Shown here: in pieces, positions 1 through 7,400 of the stretch
Layout of the letters: each line of letters begins with the position of its first letter
Position numbering within the stretch: the stretch's first letter is position 1
Assembly (NCBI GenBank): GCA_963783355.1
Contig: CAWANF010000001.1
Location: 682,001 to 746,000 of the forward strand
DNA: 64,000 bases
Direction: 5' to 3'
Source of the DNA: CAWANF01 sp963783355
GTDB taxonomy: Bacteria > Bacteroidota > Rhodothermia > Balneolales > DATFMH01
Notes under the pieces: model-generated
What the model saw: only the letters and a program-made list of their open reading frames with translations
The model's database searches: none
Told to the model about the DNA's origin: nothing
Made by a program: the position numbers and the translations under genes

Positions 1-61
1 AGCACCAAGTCTGATGGGCTCCATCTGCCGGGTATCCCTCAATATATGGTAATAGTTGATC

Positions 62-160
62 AAACTTGCCAGGTTTAAATCCCCCAAAACGCCCGGTTCC
101 CATGTTTCTATCCATTCATGCTAAAAGCCGCAACAAACCATTCGGTTCTTATAAAATATA
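62..160. repeat. Remnant of P3 right end plus module leader
   Basis: The stretch begins with an AACTTGCCAGGTTTAAA-type palindrome like the right end of the P3 elements at 1323-1393 and 3666-3736. It continues with a degenerate copy of the leader that precedes each lipoprotein gene; the 'CCATTCGGTTCTTAT' part matches 1759-1773. P1 then cuts it off at 161. This looks like a fifth, very incomplete module. Bases 1-61 hold an open frame entering from the left that stops inside the palindrome at 76-78; I do not recognise it. Confidence 0.55.
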
Positions 161-366
161 TCTCTTCGCTCCCAAAGTCTCTTTGGGAGCACCCCACGGG
201 AAGCTCTGCTTCCACAATAAAACAGGACGGAAAATTCAAATTTTTTACCAATGAAAGGTTCAAATGGATTAATCAATGAAACGGAGTTTCAAACCCGGCA
301 TTCCCAACGGGACGTTGGGAACGAGCAATTCCCAGCGGTCAGACGGTTCCGAACCGTCAGATCGCT
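161..366. repeat. P1 palindrome-rich repeat, copy 1
   Basis: A composite of small inverted repeats in series: CTCCCAAAGTCTCTTTGGGAG, GGAAGCTCTGCTTCC, GAAACGGAGTTTC, TTCCCAACGGGACGTTGGGAA, and a long hairpin at 334-366 with arms around GACGGTTC and GAACCGTC. The same order recurs at 1490-1694 at high identity. Open frames crossing it on both strands are translations of the repeat, not genes. Whether it is a mobile element or an RNA-structured repeat cannot be told from the sequence. Confidence 0.85.
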
Positions 367-512
367 ATCGCCTCCCCCAAAAACGCCCCATTTCCCAATT
401 TCCACCCGTTATGTCCAAAACAGCAGAAAAACCATTCGATTCATACATAAGTATATGGACATATTTTTATGTTAAATGTATATAAAATAGTATGATATTC
501 GGAGTGATTTTA

Positions 513-544
513 TTTGACAGTATGGATTTTTATCGGTAGTAAAA
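513..544 (+). promoter_or_regulatory. Candidate promoter of lipoprotein copy A
   Basis: A TTTG at 513-516 lies 20 bases before TAGTAAAA at 537-544. The same TTTG-N20-TAGT(T/A)AAA arrangement precedes the other two copies at 1840-1871 and 3877-3908. The spacing resembles the -33/-7 promoters of Bacteroidota (TTTG and TAnnTTTG), but the -7 half is a poor match. It is conserved by position, which may only reflect duplication. Confidence 0.35.
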
Positions 545-589
545 ATAGTGAAACGTGAGGCACCGTTTAATGCTGAAAAAGAGAACAAA

Positions 590-1020
590 ATGAAAAAACT
601 AAAGTTTTTTTTCATAATGATAATAGTGCTGGTAACCGTCTCCTGCCTGACGAAAGATTACGGCTCGGGGACGATCCCGGTATCGGAGGTCCCTACCAGA
701 CTCGCATATTGAAGGTATATGCAAATCCTTATTATGTGGCCCGTGGTGATACCACGCGTATTACCTGTGTCATAAAAGACAGCCTGGATAAACGGTTTAT
801 CTTTGTTTGGCAGTTCAATTATGGAAAGCCAGTTAATGCAAAAGATACTGTTTGGGCACCGAAAGTCATTGCTAAAGCTTATACCAGTGGTCACAGGAAC
901 TATATCGATTGGGTGGCACCAACGGATACATCCGGCTACTTTGGAATTACAGTAAGAACCGATAATCATACCAAATATTATACAGCGCCCGAAAGTAGTG
1001 GTTCTGTGGTAGTAAAGTGA
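590..1020 (+). pseudogene. Ig-like lipoprotein, module copy A, frameshifted
   Basis: Starts like the intact copies (MKKLK, hydrophobic signal, lipobox ending SCLTK) but lost one base near 672-676 in the GSGDD codons. The original frame stops at 710-712 after 40 codons. The remaining two thirds continue in the next frame to 1020 and still match copies B and C (GDTTRITCVIKDSLDKRFIFVW, then GHRNYIDW). The reading is a single-base deletion; an assembly error is the alternative. The gene would otherwise encode a surface or periplasmic lipoprotein of about 143 residues with one beta-sandwich-like domain. Confidence 0.85.
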
Positions 1021-1065
1021 GGTCAAATAATTAATTAAATCTTTAATTTAAAAAGGGGTAGTACC

Positions 1066-1230
1066 ATGAAAATACATGGAAAAGGCTTGGGCATAGCCAT
1101 TGGTATGCTATGTCTGTTTCAGGGGGTTGTTCTCCTCGTTCCCAAAGTCTCTTTGGGAACGCACAACCGGAAGCTCTGCTTCCACAACAAAGCCTTACGG
1201 AATATTCGAAGAAAAGGTTCAGATGGATAG
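1066..1230 (+). pseudogene. 5' stub of heparinase-like gene, module A
   Basis: The first 22 codons copy the signal peptide of the intact gene at 4419 (GLGIAIGMLCLFQGVV), with the same GGGGTAGTACC ribosome-binding region upstream. At 1132 the P2 repeat begins and the frame runs through it to a stop at 1228-1230. The 54-residue product would be a signal peptide fused to repeat-encoded sequence, so it is most probably non-functional. Confidence 0.8.
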
Positions 1231-1287
1231 ATAAATGAAACAGAGTTTCAAAGCCGGCATTCCCAACGGGACGTCGGGAACGAGAGG
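1132..1287. mobile_element. P2 repeat, MITE-like, copy 1
   Basis: A 156-bp element with terminal inverted repeats (left CTCGTTCCCAA, right TTGGGAACGAG) and internal palindromes GGAAGCTCTGCTTCC and GAAACAGAGTTTC. It sits directly after codon 22 of the exported-protein gene and replaces about 35 codons of it. An almost identical copy lies at the same codon at 2449-2604. It carries no transposase. I call it MITE-like because of size, termini and lack of coding; no target-site duplication is clear. Confidence 0.65.
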
Positions 1288-1318
1288 TAAACGGGTGGAG
1301 CAGTCATGGATGTGGCCG
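1288..1318 (+). pseudogene. Internal remnant of heparinase-like gene
   Basis: The bases TAAACGGG, then GGAG and CATGGAT, align with the INGFDNGGDDSHGYG codons of the intact gene (about 4578-4620) with small deletions. The remnant lies between P2 and P3, which shows that both elements occupy what was once one reading frame. Confidence 0.5.
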
Positions 1319-1322
1319 GCAC

Positions 1323-1393
1323 AAAACCTGACAGGTTTGTCCGGTTAATAATTCGGCAGCCACTGATGAATGAAGAAACCTGTCAGGTTTAAA
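1323..1393. repeat. P3 repeat, copy 1
   Basis: A 71-bp unit bounded by AAACCTGACAGGTTT and AAACCTGTCAGGTTT, with a conserved core CAGCCACTGATGAATGAAG. A second copy is at 3666-3736. In both copies the left edge abuts the HGYG codons of a truncated heparinase-like gene. The following 1394-1489 stretch holds only an odd half palindrome and AT-rich sequence; I see no gene there. Confidence 0.75.
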
Positions 1394-1489
1394 AGCTCTG
1401 CTTCCTAAACAAATTTAAAGCAAAATACCATAGCCAGGATGTTACGGATATGATTTCGAATCGGCCAAATAAAGCGATGAAACAGCGTT

Positions 1490-1694
1490 TCTCTTCGCTC
1501 CCAAAGTCTCTTTGGGAGCGCCCTACGGGAAGCTCTGCTTCCACAATAAAACAGGACAGAAAATTCAATTTTTTTCCAATGAAAGGTTCAAATGGATTAA
1601 TCAATGAAACGGAGTTTCAAACCCGGCATTCCCAACGGGACGTTGGAATGAGCGATTCCCCAGCGGTCAGACGATTCCGAACCGTCAGATCGCT
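1490..1694. repeat. P1 palindrome-rich repeat, copy 2
   Basis: Second copy of the 161-366 element in the same orientation, with the same four small palindromes and the hairpin at 1662-1694. It differs at scattered bases, for example GACGATTC instead of GACGGTTC in the last hairpin. It lies just upstream of the leader of lipoprotein copy B. Confidence 0.85.
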
Positions 1695-1730
1695 ATCGCC
1701 TCTCCCAAAAACACCCATTCCCTTGTTTAC

Positions 1731-2123
1731 ATCCGTTATGCCCAAAAGAGCAGTAAAGCCATTCGGTTCTTATATAAGTATATGGCTATAACCTTCTGTT
1801 AAATCCATACAAAATAGTACGATATTCGGAGTGTTTTTATTTGACATTATAGATTTTTGTCGTTAGTTAAAATAGTGTACCGTTTACTACTGAAAAAGAG
1901 GCAAAATGAAAAAACTAAAGTGGTTTTTCATAATGATAATAGCGCTGGTAACCGTCTCCTGCCTGACGAAAGATTATGGCTCCGGCGACGATCCCGGTAT
2001 TGGAGGTCCCTACCAGACAAGGATTTTGAAAGTATTGGTGCAACCGGATACCGTGGCACAGGGCGATACTACCCGCATCACCTGTGTCATAAAGGACAGC
2101 CTGGATAAACGGTTTATCTTTGT
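1731..2123 (+). repeat. 393-bp near-identical tract shared with 3768-4160
   Basis: The leader and first 73 codons of lipoprotein copy B match copy C with four differences I can count: one in the leader and three silent. Identity ends abruptly within the FIFVW codons, after which the two proteins diverge. This is the pattern expected of recent gene conversion or a mosaic duplication. Confidence 0.85.
1840..1871 (+). promoter_or_regulatory. Candidate promoter of lipoprotein copy B
   Basis: TTTG (1840-1843) and TAGTTAAA (1864-1871) are separated by 20 bases, the arrangement also seen before copies A and C. TTTGACA could also serve as a -35 element, but no good -10 lies 17 bases downstream. Support is spacing and conservation only. 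Confidence 0.35.
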
Positions 2124-2337
2124 TTGGTTTTTCCTTGTTGGAAAAACTATTAACACAAGAGATACTACTTGGGAACCACCGTCAAATTATATCGGGCAAT
2201 CAAGTGGGCATAGAAATTATATCGACTGGGTGGCACCAACAGATACGTCCGGTTTTTTCGGGATTACTGTGCGTGTAGATAATCGCACAAAAGATTCAGT
2301 AGCCGTTGAAAGCGGCAACGCAGTAATTGTAAAGTGA
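1906..2337 (+). CDS. Ig-like surface lipoprotein, module copy B
   Basis: 143 residues. An N-terminal signal (residues 1-18) ends in a lipobox with Cys19 (VTVSC), so an outer-membrane or periplasmic lipoprotein is predicted. The mature part has a short Gly/Asp linker and one beta-rich domain, starting with a PDTVAQGDTTRITC strand pattern, typical of Ig-like folds. The function is unknown. The first 74 residues equal copy C, while the C-terminal half differs (FFLVGKTINTRDTTW against QLQYGKPINVRDTIW). It lies 45 bp upstream of a truncated partner gene at 2383. An AAAGAGG stretch precedes the start. Confidence 0.8.
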   Translation: MKKLKWFFIMIIALVTVSCLTKDYGSGDDPGIGGPYQTRILKVLVQPDTVAQGDTTRITCVIKDSLDKRFIFVWFFLVGKTINTRDTTWEPPSNYIGQSSGHRNYIDWVAPTDTSGFFGITVRVDNRTKDSVAVESGNAVIVK

Positions 2338-2382
2338 GGTCAAATAATTAATTAAATCTTTAATTTAAAAAGGGGTAGTACC

Positions 2383-2547
2383 ATGAAAATACATGGAAAA
2401 GGCTTGGGCATAGCCATTGGTATGCTATGTCTGTTTCAGGGGGTTGTTCTCCTCGTTCCCAAAGTCTCTTTGGGAACGCACAACCGGAAGCTCTGCTTCC
2501 ACAACAAAGCCTTACGGAATATTCGAAGAAAAGGTTCAGATGGATAG
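2383..2547 (+). pseudogene. 5' stub of heparinase-like gene, module B
   Basis: Identical in design to the stub at 1066: 22 codons of signal peptide, then entry into P2 at 2449 and a stop at 2545-2547. The tract 1011-1289 and its counterpart 2328-2606 are almost identical, so the two stubs share one truncation event that was later duplicated. Confidence 0.8.
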
Positions 2548-2604
2548 AGAAATGAAACAGAGTTTCAAAGCCGGCATTCCCAACGGGACGTTGGGAACAA
2601 GAGG
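2449..2604. mobile_element. P2 repeat, MITE-like, copy 2
   Basis: 156 bp, nearly identical to 1132-1287; three substitutions noticed. It is inserted after the same codon of the same gene. Downstream, no remnant of the heparinase-like gene is visible, unlike copy 1. Confidence 0.65.
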
Positions 2605-2991
2605 CAAAGCGATATTACCAGTGATTGATAAAAATGGATAATTTTTTGAATGCCTGTCCAGAAGGACTAGAGTTAAACAGGACCGAAAGCTTAACTTACT
2701 TAAAGGCTTCATTTATTAAAAATATAAAAATCAAAATTATCTTGGAAATGAAAAGGAGAAAAAAACTTATAAAGTGGCTAAAGTTCCATTCGAAAATTCA
2801 TAACACTTTATTTTTATATGTTTTTAGTTCTGAAATGCCGTTTATGGATAAATTCCAACCGCTATATTCCTATATTCCCTTATGTTAATATGCTCCAAAA
2901 GTGCTTAATATTCATATAATTGAAGCTTGATTCGTTATGATGATTGCATTATTTAAATATTAACATTATACCGTTAGCCGACTGGAGGAAA
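2605..2991. other. AT-rich stretch without a recognisable gene
   Basis: Between P2 and the third lipoprotein gene the sequence is AT-rich and not shared with the other modules. An open frame of about 87 codons at 2625-2888 has low-complexity Lys/Ile/Phe content, no ribosome-binding site and no recognised domain, so I do not call it. The last bases hold a GGAGG-type ribosome-binding site for the gene at 2992. Confidence 0.5.
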
Positions 2992-3396
2992 ATGAAACGA
3001 ATTGTTTGGTATAGTATAATCATAACTGTTTTTCTATGTGCTTGCGATTTAAGCGGCTTGGGGGATTCAGGGGCGCCTAATCCGCCTCAAATAAGAATAC
3101 TAAGTATCAAAGTACGCCCGGATACGGTGGCCCCCGGGGATACCGCTTCCTTTACCTGTGTGTTCGTAGACAGTTCTATGACGAATTTGAAATTCTTCTG
3201 GCATATTCATAACGGAACCGCTATAGGTGGCAAGGATACAACATATGCGGGTAGCATGGTTTATCTGACGCTTCAAAACCATATTATGTGGAAAGCGCCA
3301 ACCCAGCCTGGTACCTATTATTTCGAGGTAGAAGAGGACAACGGTACCAAAGAAACTGGTCCGGCAAGTGAGGGATTCGGAGTTCCAGTTAAATAA
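2992..3396 (+). CDS. Divergent Ig-like lipoprotein, module copy D
   Basis: 134 residues from the ATG at 2992, chosen because ACTGGAGG lies just before it; an in-frame upstream ATG at 2944 lacks a site and would spoil the signal peptide. The signal ends at the lipobox Cys17 (FLCAC). The domain keeps the family pattern (RPDTVAPGDTASFTC, then the HIMWKAP equivalent of YIDWVAP) but is only distantly similar to copies A-C. Its partner at 3429 is likewise a divergent paralogue, so this module is older than the A/B/C duplication. Confidence 0.75.
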   Translation: MKRIVWYSIIITVFLCACDLSGLGDSGAPNPPQIRILSIKVRPDTVAPGDTASFTCVFVDSSMTNLKFFWHIHNGTAIGGKDTTYAGSMVYLTLQNHIMWKAPTQPGTYYFEVEEDNGTKETGPASEGFGVPVK

Positions 3397-3428
3397 AAAT
3401 AAAAATTAATCAAATAGAGGGGTATAAC

Positions 3429-3683
3429 ATGCTTGGTATATCAAGGGCAGCCCTTGTTGCAGGGATTGCTATGTGGTTCATCCCGTGTGCGGCATTTGGA
3501 CAAAGTTTGGGTAATTTACCCACGGCAACTATAAACAGACGGTTTTATACCGATGTCTTTTTTCAAAATAAACCCGACTCCGGGATTTATCCGACCAAAC
3601 ATCCGGGGTTAACCGTCAATGGGTTCGACAATAGAGGTGATAATAGCCATGGATATGGGCCGGTCAAAACCTGGCAGGTTTGA
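3429..3683 (+). pseudogene. Truncated heparinase-like gene, module D
   Basis: 84 codons. Residues 1-25 form a signal peptide ending in AFGQ. The rest aligns with residues 25-70 of the intact protein (RFYTD, HPGLTVNGFDNRGDNSHGYG), then switches within the P3 repeat to PVKTWQV and stops. The truncation falls right after HGYG. It probably has no enzymatic role, since neither the toroid nor the sandwich domain is present, although a short secreted peptide cannot be ruled out. Confidence 0.75.
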
Positions 3684-3736
3684 TCTGTTTTTAACATGGC
3701 AGCCACTGATGAATGAAGAAACCTGTCAGGTTTAAA
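3666..3736. repeat. P3 repeat, copy 2
   Basis: 71 bp bounded by AAACCTGGCAGGTTT and AAACCTGTCAGGTTT, with the core GGCAGCCACTGATGAATGAAG shared with 1323-1393. It ends the truncated gene of module D and abuts the leader of module C. Confidence 0.75.
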
Positions 3737-3767
3737 CACCCCAAAACCGCCCCATTTCCTAATTTCT

Positions 3768-4160
3768 ATCCGTTATGCCCAAAAGAGCAGTAAAGCCATT
3801 CGGTTCTTATATAAGTATATGGCTATAACCTTCTGTTAAATCCATACAAAATAGTACGATATTCGGAGTGTTTTTATTTGACATTACAGATTTTTGTCGT
3901 TAGTTAAAATAGTGTACCGTTTACTACTGAAAAAGAGGCAAAATGAAAAAACTAAAGTGGTTTTTCATAATGATAATAGCGCTGGTAACCGTCTCCTGCC
4001 TGACGAAAGATTATGGCTCCGGCGACGATCCCGGTATTGGAGGTCCCTACCAGACAAGGATTTTGAAAGTATTGGTGCAACCGGATACCGTGGCACAGGG
4101 CGATACCACGCGCATCACCTGTGTCATAAAAGACAGCCTGGATAAACGGTTTATCTTTGT
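3768..4160 (+). repeat. 393-bp near-identical tract shared with 1731-2123
   Basis: Leader plus 5' half of lipoprotein copy C, offset by exactly 2037 bp from the matching tract of copy B with no indels. It would be a substrate for homologous deletion of module D and stub B. Confidence 0.85.
3877..3908 (+). promoter_or_regulatory. Candidate promoter of the intact module C
   Basis: TTTG-N20-TAGTTAAA as in copies A and B. If real, it would drive both the lipoprotein at 3943 and the exported lyase at 4419, since only 44 bp without a terminator separate them. Confidence 0.35.
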
Positions 4161-4374
4161 ATGGCAGTTACAATATGGCAAACCAATCAATGTAAGAGAT
4201 ACCATATGGGCACCCAAGGCGGATTTAAAAGCTTATACCAGTGGACACCGGAATTATATAGACTGGATAGCACCTAATGATACTTCAAGCGGTTTTGGTA
4301 TAAGTGTTCGGGCCGATAATCATGCTCCAGATTCCGTAGCTGTTGAATATACAACAAGTGTGTGGGTCCGATAA
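3943..4374 (+). CDS. Ig-like surface lipoprotein, module copy C
   Basis: 143 residues, with signal peptide, lipobox Cys19 and a single beta-rich domain, as in copy B. It is the only lipoprotein copy that still has an intact downstream partner. The C-terminal half (QYGKPINVRDTIWAPK, GHRNYIDWIAP) is closer to copy A than to copy B, although its 5' half is closer to B. That mosaic supports recombination among copies. A role as a surface partner of the lyase (anchoring, substrate binding or export) is inferred from context only. Confidence 0.8.
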   Translation: MKKLKWFFIMIIALVTVSCLTKDYGSGDDPGIGGPYQTRILKVLVQPDTVAQGDTTRITCVIKDSLDKRFIFVWQLQYGKPINVRDTIWAPKADLKAYTSGHRNYIDWIAPNDTSSGFGISVRADNHAPDSVAVEYTTSVWVR

Positions 4375-4418
4375 TCAAATAACTTAAAATTACTATAATA
4401 AACTGAAGGGGTAGTACC

Positions 4419-7400
4419 ATGAAAGTGTGTGGGAAAGGCTTGGGCATAGCCATTGGTATGCTATGTCTGTTCCAGGGGGTTGTTTGTGCACAAACAATCG
4501 ATAGCATACCCAATAGTGTGCAAAATATTCGTTTTTATACGGATCATTTTCCGGTCAAGCGACCGGGTTTGTCAATAAACGGGTTTGATAATGGTGGAGA
4601 TGACAGCCATGGATATGGACTAAAACAGGTGTTGAATCTCTTATATGCCGGAGGAGACTCTCTAGAATTTGCAGACTATGACAATATTGTATCCTATTCC
4701 AAAGCTCAAATTGCCAATCCAAATGGCGATGTGGGCCAAATAAATAATAATAGCCTGTATTTACAATGCCGGGCTTTCATTGCATTATCCCAATATATTA
4801 TTTACAAAAATAGTATTACGACGCCAATTGACGGAGCAAATCCGGCATATAATTATTCAACTGCCATTACCCGTTTACGTGACGCCCTTCTCGAACCTGC
4901 CAGCTGGTATCTGGCCACCACAACGGGCGTGGATATGGTAAAAACGACCCGCTCGGTAGAAAATTACACCCGTGCCGTGGATTTATACCTGGCCCTGGAA
5001 AATGCCTTCAAATACTATCATGAACCTGATTATAAGGACACCACGGAAACCCGGTTATTGTCCAAGAGCCAAAAATGTCAGGTTCTCACGAATTTGTTTT
5101 TAGCTATTCATCAGATAAACCATTATTTATATGAAAATAATGCTTTTGGAGTAGGTAATTATGAGCTTGAGGATGGTAACCGGCCGATGAAAATGTTTAT
5201 TGCCGTTGGTTATGGAGCATTATGTCTGCCTGACACAACATATAAATACACCTTTTCCGATGGTTCTACTTTTTATTATGATACAAGCACTTTTGACAAA
5301 TATTTGGGAGACGCTTTCCGGAGTGCCGGTGCACCAACCTATGACAATAATAGTATTTATTACTTTGGATATCAGACCGATAATGGAGAGCGTTTCTGGG
5401 CCGAAGGGCCTTATTATTTCAATTATGCCCTGATGGATGTCATTCCATTCTGGCATACTATACGCCTGAATAATTTACTGAATTATCAAAATTATAACAT
5501 CCCTGATCCCTTTGATCAAAATAACTCAACGAGTGGGAATAGCCGCTGGATGATAAATCCGCTGGATTGGATGGCCGATATTGCCACCCCGGACGGAGAA
5601 ACCCCTCCACTGGACGATAGCAACAAACGTCCAATCGTATACGCCCAAATGTTGCGTTGGTCTTCAGTTTATGGAAACGCAGAAACAGGTGAAAAATATG
5701 CCTGGATTGATAATGAGATGAAAAATGCAGGCTTTGGACCCGACAATACAGTCTCCCTGGTTGAGTTGGCCATTCCACGAATAAGCTATACCGATGGCAT
5801 AGCCCCGCCCAATACGGTTTCGGGAACGTACCAGGTAAATGGGAACACTTATCCCGAACAGCAACTCGTACTACGGGAAAAGGAGGGAAATAAAACACAT
5901 TACCTAGTACTTAATGGAGAACAGGGAGATGCCATAGTACGGGGAGAAGGCCATGAACAGCCGGATCAACTACAATTTCTCTATTACGTGGACGGGACCT
6001 CCTATCTGATGGATGCGGGATATAACAGAGTGACCAGCAAATTAAACAGCTCGTGGAATGAAGAGTGGTGGAGCAATGTCATGGCTTTAAACTATGATAA
6101 GTACAATAAAGATGTTGCCGGTTATGTGACCTATGATAACCGCGGTGGTCTTGATAGCCCCCGGGTTGATATATCACTAGGTCGTAAAACTTCGGGCCAT
6201 AATCAGGTAACCGATCTCGCCTTAACCAGACTGGATAATGGTAATATTGTTCGATTGAGCGGAAGTGTTGTATTGGCCACAGAAGGAGCTGACCAAACGG
6301 CCGACTATGTAAGAGATATATTGTACATCAACAGCGCCAAACCCTATGTCATTGACTTGAATTCCGTCCATAGTGACAATGGCTTACAAGGTTATTTCAT
6401 GCAATACTATGGGCATGGTTCAAGTTTATGGTTTGAAGGTCCCGGCTGGACATCGTGGGGTAATCCTGCAACGACAACCGATGATCGGTTATTCATAGAC
6501 TATGGTACCGTAGAATTTGATGTAAATAATGTTTCTTCACCTGCCGGATATTCAGCTGATACGGTCACCGTCGAGGAACTGGAACGCACCACTAAAAAAC
6601 CAGAACATATAAAGAAAATCAGATTAACCAGTTACGGAAATAATCATACCTTTAGTACGGTAGCTTTCCTGCGCGTTGATAATCAACCGCCTTCATACCT
6701 GCCATATAATCTTATTAAATATAACGGGAATACCACATTAAATGCTCAGGCCTGGGCCTACCGGCAGGATGCCAATACCATTGACGTGGTAGCAAAACGA
6801 TCAAAGATCAATTCCACGACCTACAATGAACCCTTTGAATTTAACGTAACCGATGCGAGTAGCAATTTCCTCGCCAATCTCAAATTACCAGCGGGAGATG
6901 ATTACGGTTTTGTCCGGCTTATCAAAAACGGTAATTTCTGGTTTGCAGACCCGGATTACCAGATCAACCTGCAGCAGCCTGGCTATTATTATGCCACCAG
7001 TACTTCCATCGGCACCAAAACCTTTCCTGCCAACTCCGATATCTATATAGGTAATAATGTCACCTTAACCACCACCGGTACCATGACCCTGCAGTCCGGC
7101 ACCACCGTTCATTTAGGTGTGGGCTCAGTCATTGAAACAACAGGCAGCGGCAATATCCAGGCAACCGGTACTACATTTAAAACTATTAGCGGTTCGAATG
7201 ATGCTTCCCAAAGGTGGACTCATATTAAATTAAATGGGAATGGTGGGAGTAAGTTTACGAATTGTACTTTCAATGGAGCAAGCCAAGCAATATATGTTAA
7301 TTCGGTAAGTAATGATATTGATCAGTGTACTTTTGAATATAATAGCTGTGGTCTTTATGCCTGGAGTGGATCCGCAATAATAGTAGGATCCAAATTTCAG

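Noticed and set aside
251..485. Overlapping plus-strand open frames of about 70 codons
   Set aside because: They are translations of the P1 palindromes; the same peptides (GIPNGTLG, RHSQRDVG) recur in every repeat copy and lack ribosome-binding sites.
161..1694. CRISPR array
   Set aside because: Repeats are few, unequal in size and palindromic, with no regular spacers and no cas gene nearby.
1389..1791. Open frames across P1 copy 2 on both strands
   Set aside because: Same repeat-derived peptides as at 251-485; no coding signal outside the repeat.
1857..2108. 83-codon frame overlapping the lipoprotein start, with a twin at 3894-4145
   Set aside because: Shadow in another frame of the duplicated lipoprotein gene; it exists twice only because the DNA is duplicated.
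2625..2888. 87-codon AT-rich frame
   Set aside because: Low-complexity composition, no start site, no recognised domain and not conserved between modules.
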